Source: Spirogloea muscicola (taxonomy: Eukaryota; Streptophyta; Zygnematophyceae; Spirogloeales; Spirogloeaceae). From it: DNA of 13,754 nt. The notes under the pieces are model-generated. The model saw nothing but the letters and a program-made list of their open reading frames with translations, did not search any database and was not told the origin of the DNA. Shown here one piece after another: positions 1 through 7,658 of the stretch. The translations under genes and the position numbers were made by a program. The stretch lies in assembly GCA_009602725.1 (NCBI GenBank), contig WELB01000218.1:211351-225104 (forward strand). Reading direction: 5' to 3'. The stretch's first letter is position 1; every line of letters starts with the position of its first letter.

Positions 1-1639
1 CGGCCGCCTTCCTGGGCCTCGTGGACGGCCCGCTGGCCGACGCCACGCTCGCCGCGCTCTGGCTGGAGCGCGCCAACGGCCCCGCCGCGCGCGCCGGCCT
101 CCTGCCCGGCCTCCCCTGGCCGCTCACCCGCGTCCTCGCCTGGCAGCTCCAGCGCGCCGCCGCGCTGCAGCTCCGTGCCACCGGCAAGCCCGACAAGACG
201 CTGCTCGACGAGGTGGGCCTCCCTCCCTCCCTCCCTCCCTCCTTCCCTCCCTCCCTCCATCTACCCCGCCGTGTGTCTGTTCGATGCTGTGCTAATCCTA
301 AACCCCAAATCTAGAACGATAAGCCCTACACCCTAAACCTTAAACGCTTAACCATAAACCCTCGGACATTCCTCGATTGGGAAGCAACCTCAGTTGCCCT
401 TTCCACCAGCCCCTCTGTTGAGGGCCGCAGGTGTACCGGAATGCAGCCAAGGCGTACTCGGCGCTCGCTGTGCGCCTGGGCGACCAGAAGAACTTCTTCG
501 CCGAGAGGTGAGCTTCGCACGAGCAGCCAGGCAATAGGTATGCCCACTGAATGACTTTCGAGCAGTTGGGCTTAAGGCCACGGCAAGTCTCACTCGACCG
601 TCAGTGTTCGGGGTGCTCCTTGCGTTGCCTCAGGCCCAGCAGCTTGGATGCAGCGCTCTATGCGCACCTCATCTTCCACCTGCGGGCGCCGCTGGTGAGC
701 GCTGTTTTCTTACTCGCTCGTGCTTGGCTATGCATACTCTTTTGGCTCAGTGTCACGGCGGTCCTCTTCCTCCTGCTGTTGTCAAGGCCACAGCGGCCCG
801 TCACCATGTCTCCTTGCCCATAGGCAATCACCGCTTGCAAGCCCATTGGGCTTTCCACGGCCCCTCACAAGTGCCCATGCTGCCGCTTATGATCCAAGCG
901 GGGTGGGATCTCGGGTTGGAAGATTTGGTCCTCAGCATTCTCTGAGTGGCCGTAGTATTGGAGGGAGTAGAGATATGCGAGCCGTCTCCACCACACCATT
1001 CGGCTCTGATCGAGTGGCACTGCGTGCTGGTCGCTGTGGCTGCCTGTTGCGATTGCTGCTTGCAGCCGGTTGCCCAGCTCAAGCAGGAGATAGAGAAGCA
1101 CAAGAACCTTGTGGTATTCGCGCGCTCAATGGAGGCCGAATATTTCTCCGAAGCCGACAGCGAGCGGCCGCCCGGGCCACCGCCCCTCTTTTCCAGGGCA
1201 ACCGCCAGCAGCAGCCGGTCTGCCAAGCAGCCTCAAGGTGAGCGCCCACAGTAGCCAATCTGCTCAGCTTACAGAGGGCTTATTATATGTCATTTGCCTG
1301 CACGTTTCGTATTATGCAACAATTTCAAAGTTCAACTTATGTATCCAGCGTTGCGATTTTTTGTTAGTCTAGGCTGTATACCAAAGCTCTGCCAGCGGCA
1401 TGGCATTGAGGAGGCGCGCCCTTGACTCGCGGTCCAGGGTGATGGCAGCAGATGCTTCGGCAGGCGCCAAGCGAGCAGAGGACAAGAAGGCCAACAAATT
1501 CAAGCGACGCGCTCAGTACTTCCTGCTGGCTCAAGTCTTGGCGGTGGTGCTATTTGTTGTTGTTGCTGGCATCGAGTTCGAGGATGTGGACGACGAGCCC
1601 CTAGACGACAACGAGATCGACGACGAGGACGATCTGTGA
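1..1639 (+). CDS. Metaxin / SAM37-like mitochondrial outer-membrane import protein, 5' partial
   Basis: Five exons: <1-212, 431-507, 634-694, 1066-1237, 1449-1639 (stop TGA 1637-1639); all introns are GT-AG. The joined reading frame shows the metaxin GST-C-like core: a PWPLTRVLAWQ segment in the first exon, then KAYSALAVRLGDQKNFFAER, RPSSLDAALYAHL, and HKNLVVFARSMEAEYF. These match the family pattern of a GST-C fold with a 'LGDxxFFxxRPSSLDA' block followed by 'LxxHxNLxxF'. Metaxins form the SAM/TOB sorting machinery, which inserts beta-barrel proteins into the mitochondrial outer membrane. The C-terminus has a basic stretch, one hydrophobic helix (about 1520-1573, FLLAQVLAVVLFVVV) and a tail of about 20 residues that is mostly D/E. 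The N-terminal GST-N-like half is cut off by the window edge. Exon phases agree at every junction. Family call is firm; the SAM35 versus SAM37 paralogue assignment is not. Confidence 0.86.
218..258. repeat. (CCCT)n microsatellite in metaxin intron
   Basis: Near-perfect CCCT tetranucleotide tract starting about five bases after the 5' splice site at 213. The complementary strand carries many GGG runs spaced by single A residues, so it could form a G-quadruplex. Confidence 0.9.
293..363 (+). repeat. Degenerate telomere-like CCCTAAA tract in metaxin intron (213-430)
   Basis: Variants of CCCTAAA follow one another (CCTAAACC, CCCTACA, CCCTAAACC, TTAAACG, CCATAAACCC). This resembles the plant/green-algal telomere repeat TTTAGGG read from the C-rich strand. 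It lies between the 5' splice site at 213 and the acceptor at 428-430. A second such tract lies at 4743-4839. Confidence 0.75.
695..1065 (+). other. 371-base metaxin intron
   Basis: Bounded by GTGAGC at 695 and TGCAG at 1061-1065, phase 0. The open frames inside do not continue the metaxin homology. I see no repeat, RNA gene or nested gene in it. Confidence 0.75.
1446..1463 (+). other. Tandem in-phase 3' splice sites of last metaxin exon
   Basis: CAGCAG at 1446-1451 is a NAGNAG acceptor, and another CAG lies at 1461-1463. Starting the exon at 1449, 1452 or 1464 keeps the same frame after the donor at 1238, giving isoforms that differ by one or five residues in a linker ahead of the transmembrane helix. 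The earlier CAG at 1393-1395 is out of frame. Confidence 0.5.
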
Positions 1640-1743
1640 GATCCCTTTTATCAGGTGCAGCTTTCTCGGCCGGCTTCTTATCCCTTGCGGAATGAATGTT
1701 GCTGTCAAGCGAATGGCCCAAGCTTCAAGTGCAGCACATGCAC

Positions 1744-1748
1744 TGTAA
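1744..1748 (+). promoter_or_regulatory. TGTAA polyadenylation signal of metaxin gene
   Basis: TGTAA about 105 bases after the metaxin stop codon. TGTAA is the usual chlorophyte poly(A) signal, and the distance is reasonable for a 3' UTR. Confidence 0.55.
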
Positions 1749-2597
1749 GGATACAAGGCCGCCATGTATCGGTAGAAGCTTAGATGGTGGTCCAAAAGCA
1801 GCAATGCCATGGAGCTTCCAACTGCATGAAGCGAATGGAGCTGAGGCAACATTGCTGCTCAAAGGAGGTGGCTTTGCGTGGATTCTTTCAGCTAAAGTGA
1901 AGTAGGCTGCTTCAATGCAAGGCGCGTCAAGCCCCGTGGCACTGCTCGACTCAAGTACAACAGCCCCCCTGGCAGCCTCATCAGCTGGGCAGCTTACGCA
2001 GCATGCAGTGTCAAGCCATGCAAGACTAGGAACCAGAATTGCCGGCGGCAGGCCGAGTTCGCTTACTTTGCTGAGACAAGGAGCTTTGGCTCCGCTTAAT
2101 TTTCTCGTACTGGCTCAACGGTCTTCTTATTCCAGAGGGACCTTCTCCACCAACAAGTGGAGTCTGCAGTCTTTTGATAATGGACAAGGTTGACTAGTAG
2201 GAGAGAGCACCCTCATTCATTCAGTATCTTCATTTCTTGACATTACCACATCCTCTAGGCAGGAATCATAATCGTTCAATAACGAAAAGTGCTGTCGCTG
2301 GGGTGTCGCAGCCGCCAATCATGCCGAGATGTCAGGGGATTTCGGGGAGGGCTTAGGGGGTTTCGGCAGTGCAGGACATTGTTCACGCAGCTACAAGAGG
2401 AGCTCCACTGCAGGCTCCTCATCAGTCTACAGCAATGCTGTTGCTCTTGCTTCGTTGCGCTTCCAGTCGTCAGATCTGCGGACTGGGCCCTTCTGCACTT
2501 ATACCTGCAATCAAGGTATTTCGCCGCTTTGGCTCTACGATCATATTGACCGCTATGAAATGAGCAGAGGCAACCTCATACCTTGTGTTTCTGCTGC

Positions 2598-2626
2598 CCG
2601 CCGAGGACCTAAGAGGTCCTCGGCGG
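2598..2626. repeat. Perfect 13-bp inverted repeat with 3-base loop
   Basis: CCGCCGAGGACCT (2598-2610), loop AAG, AGGTCCTCGGCGG (2614-2626). An outer CTGCT (2591-2595) / AGCAG (2633-2637) pair could extend the stem after an internal loop. No flanking coding sequence explains it. Confidence 0.85.
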
Positions 2627-2720
2627 CTGCTTAGCAGGGGTTACTGAGTGATTCGTAGCTGCTTTGTTTCTTTGTGTGCTTGTTTTTCTTAGCGCTTCCC
2701 CTGGCCCCCTTCTCATACCA

Positions 2721-2782
2721 TGTTCATTCACTTTTGGGCTGGCTTTTCTAGCCCCTATCCTCAATGGGCGAGCACTTTCTTC
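2721..2782 (+). repeat. Dispersed repeat, copy 1
   Basis: About 60 bases matching 3248-3308 with scattered substitutions and one gap. The shared core is TTTTGGG, a GGCTTT-centred imperfect hairpin, AGCCCCT, then TCAATGGGCGAGCA. Family unknown. Confidence 0.7.
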
Positions 2783-3247
2783 GGCGGGCAGGAAGAATTC
2801 CGTGTATAAGCACAAGTGTAGGCCAATGGCCAAGTACAAAGGCAAGCACATCTAAAGATCTACATAACCTACAGCAGATTGACCCGCTCAATAACCACGG
2901 GTCAAAACATAGAGGTCACTAATCGATGCATGAATACTAGATGCCAGAAACGGAGCCCTTCTGCCACCAACTAGAGCTCGCCCAGCTTTCTGGTGCAAGG
3001 CACTAGACTGAGCACGCTGCAAACAGGCCGAAACTCGTCGTCGCAAGAGCGACAGATATGCAGCTGGCAAGCCCATCTCAGCCGGAAACACATCTGCACG
3101 TCGAGTGTAGCCTAGATTGGCTATGTTTTGAAGGAGCGTGTGGAAACGAGGACCCAGACAGCCATAGATGTCGATTGCCGCTGGCAGGAGCTGATCGCAT
3201 TGGGGGTAATCGGAGTAGTGCCGCAGTTTTCTTTGTGCTTTGAACAT

Positions 3248-3308
3248 TGTCCATTCTTTTTGGGTTGGCTTTGCCAGCCCCTCTTCTCAATGGGCGAGCA
3301 CCTTCTTT
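3248..3308 (+). repeat. Dispersed repeat, copy 2
   Basis: Same orientation as copy 1, about 527 bases downstream. The internal hairpin GGTTGGC-TTT-GCCAGCC is better paired here (one G-U) than in copy 1. Confidence 0.7.
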
Positions 3309-3361
3309 TTTGTTCTGCACCGCCCACTGCATGCCCAGCGATGTGTGTCGATGCTGGGCCC

Positions 3362-4261
3362 TTATATGCCTCCGTAACAACAACGTCGACCAGGGCCCGT
3401 GGTCCTCCACCAGGTTGCACGCNCGTACTCAGGGTATTGCTGGTGGCTGGTGTTCTGGGGCCTGAGCCCTCGTCCGAGCTCCTCGAGCACTGCCTGCAGG
3501 TCTTCGGCCGACATCTCTGGCACCACGATCGGAGATCCGCCTGGCGAGACCGCCGATGGCACGGTTGCGTTGCCGCTGCTCAGGATGTCGCGCAGGTCCT
3601 CCTCACTGAGCAGGCCTTGCAGGTGTCCGCCAGCTGACAATTTCAGCCGGCTGGTCCTCATGGGCAAGCCGCTGGTGGTGTCGAAGCCGACGCTGGCCTT
3701 TTCGCCGTGCTGTGGACCTGTCGCCGGGGACTCGACAGCGTCTCCTGGAGCTGCGCCGAGAGGAGCGAGTTCCTGCTGGGAGACGCCCATGCAGCTGGCG
3801 CTGCGCCGTCGGCCTGCCGCAACGTCGTCCGCCTGTGCTGGCTCCCTCTCAGACACACTGCCGGCGCTCCTCTTGCTGGTCGCTCGTCCAGCAGCCGATG
3901 CTGGCTTCTCTGCCCTGGCTGCTGTTGCCAGTGACTGCATCGCCTCCGCAGTCGTGACGCCTGTCCCGGGCCCTTGCTGATGATGGCGCGGTACATCTGG
4001 ATGGATCGTGGGTTTTCCAGATTCTGCTGCGCTCCGGGCCGCTGTCTGGCTCGCCAGTAGAGGCGAGGCCGCTGCCTCCTGCGGCAGCCGGCTCGTGGCA
4101 GTCACAGCGACAGCTGGTGTCGAGGGGCCTCCCAGAGCGTGGGGCCCAGGCGACCGCTGCCGCCGTCGGCTGGCCGACGGCGAGACGAGCTTGAAGATGT
4201 CTATGGGGCTGTGCTGCTTGGGCGCCGCCGCCGCCGCCACCGCCGCCGCCGCTGCCGCCGG
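3362..4261 (-). CDS. Probable exon of an unrecognised low-complexity protein
   Basis: A long minus-strand open frame with coding-like composition, rich in A, S, P, R, E and G. It carries an alanine run near the start of this region, then SPIDIFKLVSPSA, and near the end two related motifs, LSEEDLRDIL (3581-3610) and MSAEDLQAVL (3485-3514). I do not recognise the protein; it looks largely disordered. A candidate acceptor CTCAG on the minus strand (4262-4266) would begin the exon at 4261. The open frame continues upstream to 4519, but that part is antisense to the well-supported P450 exon, so I exclude it. The 3' end is uncertain: the frame runs to 3362, but the composition changes near the ambiguous base at 3423, and a donor may lie there. 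Internal methionines offer alternative starts. Confidence 0.42.
   Translation of the reverse strand, partial: PAAAAAAVAAAAAPKQHSPIDIFKLVSPSASRRRQRSPGPHALGGPSTPAVAVTATSRLPQEAAASPLLASQTAARSAAESGKPTIHPDVPRHHQQGPGTGVTTAEAMQSLATAARAEKPASAAGRATSKRSAGSVSEREPAQADDVAAGRRRSASCMGVSQQELAPLGAAPGDAVESPATGPQHGEKASVGFDTTSGLPMRTSRLKLSAGGHLQGLLSEEDLRDILSSGNATVPSAVSPGGSPIVVPEMSAEDLQAVLEELGRGLRPQNTSHQQYPEYXRATWWRTTGPGRRCCYGGI
3423..3423. other. Ambiguous base N
   Basis: The only N in the window. It falls near the 3' end of the minus-strand open frame, where coding character seems to fade, so the true exon end there cannot be decided from this sequence. Confidence 0.95.
4222..4261. repeat. (GCC)n trinucleotide tract
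   Basis: GCC/CCG repeat with two interruptions. On the minus strand it encodes a polyalanine run in the unrecognised protein; on the plus strand one frame reads as polyarginine, which I take as a shadow. Confidence 0.85.
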
Positions 4262-4302
4262 CTGAGATCGCGCCGCGTTCCTCGCGAGCGCCGTGTCCGC
4301 AG

Positions 4303-6915
4303 GCCCGTGGTGGGGCAGCTGCCGGAGGTGTGGCGCAGCATGGCGCGGCGGCGCGAGGGCAAAGACCTGGAGCGCGTCTTCATCATCTACGGCCAGTGGC
4401 TGGCGCGCTACGGCGCCGTCGTCGCCGCCTTCCTGGGGCCCTCCTGCCGCCTCGTCCTCGCCGACCCCGCGCTCATCAGGTGCACACGCTGGGCTCGGAG
4501 CCCGAGGCCCAGGGTTCAAGGTCCTGGGAGCTCGAGCTTCTGGGCTCCGCCAGTGTGCGGTCCTCCCGAGAGCAACCAGCGCAGCTCAGCCAGGCGAGCT
4601 GCAGTGGACACGTCAGGCTCGGAGTCCAGGGTCCAGGGCTTAGGCTCCAGAGAGTCTAAGATCCCGGGCTCCGCTTGTGTGGGGTCCTCTGGGGCAGCCA
4701 GCGTAGCTCAGCTAGGCCAGCTGCAAGCAGGCGCTACTTACGCCTAAACCCTAAAGCTTCCACCCTAGATTGCACCCTCTACCCCTAAAACCTAAACCCT
4801 ACACCGTAACTTCTAAACCCTTAACCCTAAACCCCAAAGCCAAATTCGGCCAGCATGCGCGGCTGCAGCTGTGGTGAGAAGTGCACGCTCTCTCTGAACT
4901 GGGGTGCTGAGCTGACAAATTGCGGCTCCGAGCACGGCGCAGGCAGGCCTATGTGGCCAACAACGAGTGCTACCACAAGCCGCGCAGTACACAGCGCACG
5001 CTCCGGGTCCTGGGCAACGGCCTGATCACCAGCAACGAAGCCCTCTGGGCCCGGCAGAGGCGGCTCCTTGGCCCCGCGTTCACGGCTCCTCGCCTGAAGG
5101 TGGGCCCGCTCTCCCCATGCCAGCTCCTCGTACAGACAATGTCCTCATCCGACAACAAGTTGGCAGAGTCAGACAGTCCAGTGTTGGTGTTCTGGGGGTT
5201 CTCGAAGCCTTCTGGTTGAGAGGACAGTCTCAGGAAGGCTTACAAGTCATGTGTCGCCTTGGCTTGTAGTGTGCAGGGCATGGTCGCGGAGATGGTGGCG
5301 GCGACGCAGGAGGCTCTCCACCGGTGGGAGCAGCGCGTGGACGCTGCAGCAGATGGTGAGATCGAGGTGGAAATGAATGAGGAGCTGTCGCGGCTCACGC
5401 TGGACGTCATCGGGCGCACGGCCTTCGGGTCCGCCCTTGGCAACAACGATGCGCTCTGCGAGGAACTGTACCGCGTGCTCAAGCAGCTGCTGGCGGACAC
5501 CATCGAGAGCGCCTTCGGGGTCCGCATGTTCCTGCCCATTTACATGTGAGTTCTGCCAGATAGCATAGCCGATTGGCTCGCTCATTGACAATTACCGCAG
5601 TGGCGACGCTGAACTTCCTCACGATATGCTGTTTGGCAAATGCCCCTTGTCTGAAGTGGTACATGGTGTGCCCCTAGGTCCCTGCCGTTCCCACTCGCCA
5701 GACGGCTGCTCAAGGGTGAGGCTCGCATCAAGGGCATCGTTTCTGACTTGATCCAGAAGCGGAGAGACGACTTGAAGAAGGTCTGCTCGTTTTCTGCATG
5801 CCAACCATTGCTTGCATGGGTGTGCTTCTGTACATATGCACCTGCTCTTTCCTTGAGCATTTGCTGCCGTTGCGGTCAGCTATTCTACTTGCTGTATTGC
5901 CCGTGCTCACATGTTGCTTGCGAAAAGGTTCTATGCAGGATTGAGCAATAAGCTACCTGGTTTCAGGCAGCTGGTTGCCCTTGATCCAGTCGCGGAGGTG
6001 ACTCACTGCACATTCGTGCAAGGAAAGCTGAAGACTTATTTGTAGTTGTACCTTTCCAGGGGGAAGGTGAGGTCAAGGATTTACTTGGCATGCTACTTTC
6101 TGCCGAGGAGACCATGAGCCAAACGCAGCTGATGGACGAGTGCATCACCTTCCTGCTGGCTGGTCACGAGACCACAGCAAACCTCCTCACCTGGACTCTC
6201 TATGCCCTTGCCAAGGTCATCCTACGAATTCGCTCTCTCTCTCTCTCTCTCTCTAATGTCCTGCACTCGTCAAGTCATCCTCATACACAGGCGCAGACTG
6301 CAGTATAGCCGAGGAATCATCTGAAGGCACTCATGACCTCATCAAGGCTGAGGCTGAGGCTGAGTCTGCGTGCACGTGCAGTGGCCAGAGTGGCAGAGGC
6401 GGGTGGCAGAGGAGGTGAAGACAGTCATTGGCAATGGCAGACCGGACTGGGACTCCTTGTCAAAGCTCAAGACCACGTCGCACGTGCTGCTTGAGGCGCT
6501 GCGCCTGTTCCCGCCCGCACCAATTGTCCAGCGCGAATGCGTCAAGGCAAATAAGATAGGGCCGTACGACGTCCCCAAGGGCATATCTATTGTTATTCCA
6601 ATCTACCACCTTCACCGCAGCAAGGAGCTGTGGGGTCCAGATGCAGAGGAGTTCCAACCGGAGCGGTTTGAGCAGGGGATCTCAGCAGCGGTTGCGCATC
6701 CACAGGCGTTCATGCCCTTCTCCTTGGGGCCCAGGACGTGTATCGGACAGGGCTTTGCCACGGCCGAAGCCAAGGTCATCCTAGCCCTCCTTGTGCAGAG
6801 GCTGGAATGGAGGCTCTCACCAGGTTACTGTCACGCACCCGTGGCAATGGTGACTCTCCAGCCCCGCTATGGTCTGCCTCTCCTTCTCCGTCGCAGGCCA
6901 AAGCCTTCGTCATGA
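4303..6915 (+). CDS. Cytochrome P450, CYP72-clan-like, N-terminal anchor exon not found
   Basis: Exons 4303-4479, 4943-5099, 5277-5545, 5678-5780, 6060-6215, 6382-6915 (stop TGA 6913-6915). Phases agree at each junction and give about 464 residues. P450 landmarks appear in order: PVVGQLPEV hinge-side segment; C-helix WxxxR-type WARQRR (5046); [13 protein letters not shown]-helix AGHETT (6159-6176); ExxR as EALR (6493-6504) followed by LFPP; PERF; heme loop [14 protein letters not shown] (6718-6759) with the thiolate cysteine at 6739-6741. The I-helix context ([19 protein letters not shown]) and the C-terminal [16 protein letters not shown] resemble the CYP72 clan of plants. Family knowledge predicts an ER-bound, NADPH-P450 reductase-dependent monooxygenase; the substrate cannot be read. 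The usual N-terminal membrane helix (roughly 40-60 residues) is missing: CAG at 4300-4302 looks like an acceptor, so a first exon probably lies upstream. Several donors are weak (GTCTGC at 5781, GTCATC at 6216). Confidence 0.88.
4492..4731 (+). repeat. Imperfect tandem duplication (~124-bp period) in P450 intron
   Basis: Unit A (4492-4615) and unit B (4616-4731) both begin GGCTCGGAG. They share, in order, CCAGGG, GGGCTCCGC, GGTCCTC, CCAGCG, AGCTCAGC and AGCTGCA blocks. The duplication fills the first half of the intron 4480-4942, directly before the telomere-like tract. Confidence 0.75.
4743..4839 (+). repeat. Degenerate telomere-like CCCTAAA tract in P450 intron
   Basis: Starts CCTAAACCCTAAAG and continues with CCCCTAAAACCTAAACCC, TAAACCCTTAACCC and CCCTAAACCCC variants. 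It has the same orientation relative to transcription as the tract at 293-363 in the metaxin intron. The rest of this 463-base intron (about 4840-4942) shows nothing recognisable. Confidence 0.8.
6233..6254. repeat. (CT)11 microsatellite in P450 intron
   Basis: Eleven uninterrupted CT units about 18 bases after the donor at 6216. Confidence 0.95.
6344..6364. repeat. Short GAGGCT hexamer repeat in P450 intron
   Basis: About three GAGGCT units just upstream of the acceptor CAG at 6379-6381, in the same intron as the CT tract. Confidence 0.8.
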
Positions 6916-7534
6916 TGACCATGCATTGGTACTCTCTGTTACGAAAGTTGGCGCCGTTTGCCTTCGAATTCAGTCTCCTTACCACTCCTGATAAGGCTTG
7001 CAGCAGTGTCCTGTGTCGTGTACACCCCCTCTCAAGTCATGGGGGCAAGATGTGTACAGGCCTCTGTGATTCCAACTTACGGGCTTGCAGACTTCAGAAC
7101 ACAAGCAATTGCTTGCAGCATCTGAGGTTTGACTGCAATTTCTTGCACATCTTAGCAGTGATCTTGTGCAGTTCATTTATGGCCATGCAGACCTGCGTCA
7201 TCTAGAAAGAAAATGCAGCAATGACCAACACTTCGCCAAGACTTGATCAGCTTCAGCTAGACACAACACCCTTTTTTGTACATGCTAAAAACAGAACAGC
7301 GGCAGTCATCTGCAGTAAAGGACCATATGTATACTGTTTGAGCTTGCGGCAGCTTCGAATTTCATGGCCCCAAAACTCCTCTTATCGAGCATACTGTAGC
7401 CTGTCTGTAGGAGGCTGATTCAAGATTGCTGAAGCAATGGCCAGCTAGACAATGTCGTATTGGCATGACATGCTGCACTGGATGTCAAGCACTGCCTCAA
7501 GGGAGTGCCGCAAAAGAATTTAGTAACTGATAAC

Positions 7535-7551
7535 CCTGGCATGCTGCCAGG
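7535..7551. repeat. Perfect 7-bp hairpin in convergent spacer
   Basis: CCTGGCA-TGC-TGCCAGG. It lies within the shared 3' region of two convergent genes; function unknown. Confidence 0.7.
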
Positions 7552-7590
7552 CTTGGGATCCTTGTGTCAGCAAAGCGCCCTTTCAGAGCA

Positions 7591-7595
7591 TGTAA
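7591..7595 (+). promoter_or_regulatory. Possible TGTAA poly(A) signal of P450 gene
   Basis: The only plus-strand TGTAA I found after the P450 stop. It would imply a 3' UTR of roughly 680 bases, reaching close to the MetH stop codon on the other strand. Confidence 0.35.
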
Positions 7596-7658
7596 CTTTT
7601 GCAACATGGAAGGTAAGGGGGGGGCCAAGCTAATGGTCGAACTGCTAACGGTCTACGG

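Larger units (their letters stand above)
1640..3361. other. Intergenic region with no recognisable gene
   Basis: After the metaxin stop, about 1.7 kb has lower GC than the exons. It has only short open frames on both strands, none with a recognisable domain or convincing splice pattern. It holds the metaxin poly(A) signal, a hairpin (2598-2626) and two copies of a diverged repeat (2721-2782 and 3248-3308). A pyrimidine-rich stretch ending in TTAG at about 2666-2691 looks like an intron acceptor, but I could not connect it to an exon. The missing first exon of the downstream P450 could lie here; I did not find it. Confidence 0.5.
6916..7658. other. Tail-to-tail spacer between P450 and MetH
   Basis: No gene recognised. 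It should hold both 3' UTRs. It contains a small hairpin (7535-7551), a 14-base palindrome CAAGCAATTGCTTG (7102-7115) and a plus-strand TGTAA (7591). I see no TGTAA on the minus strand here for MetH, so its poly(A) signal is not identified. Confidence 0.6.

Noticed and set aside
1915-2193. 92-codon plus-strand open frame after metaxin
   Set aside because: No domain, no splice support and no coding character beyond chance.
2664-2855. Hydrophobic plus-strand frame as the missing P450 membrane anchor
   Set aside because: It begins at TTG rather than ATG, its hydrophobicity comes from a pyrimidine-rich tract, it includes a repeat copy, and no donor in the right phase is evident.
2888-3247. 119-codon minus-strand open frame
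   Set aside because: No recognisable motif; it is flanked by a repeat copy and shows no start or splice context I trust.
4139-4302. Arginine-rich plus-strand extension in frame with the first P450 exon
   Set aside because: The run of arginines is the other-strand reading of a GCC tract, lacks the hydrophobic anchor a P450 should have, and precedes a good acceptor at 4300-4302.
4303-4519. Upstream part of the minus-strand open frame beginning at 4519
   Set aside because: It is antisense to a P450 exon with clear homology; I keep only the part below 4262.
4505-4535. GGTTCAAGG resembling a tRNA T-loop
   Set aside because: No matching acceptor, D or anticodon arms around it; it belongs to the tandem duplication in the intron.
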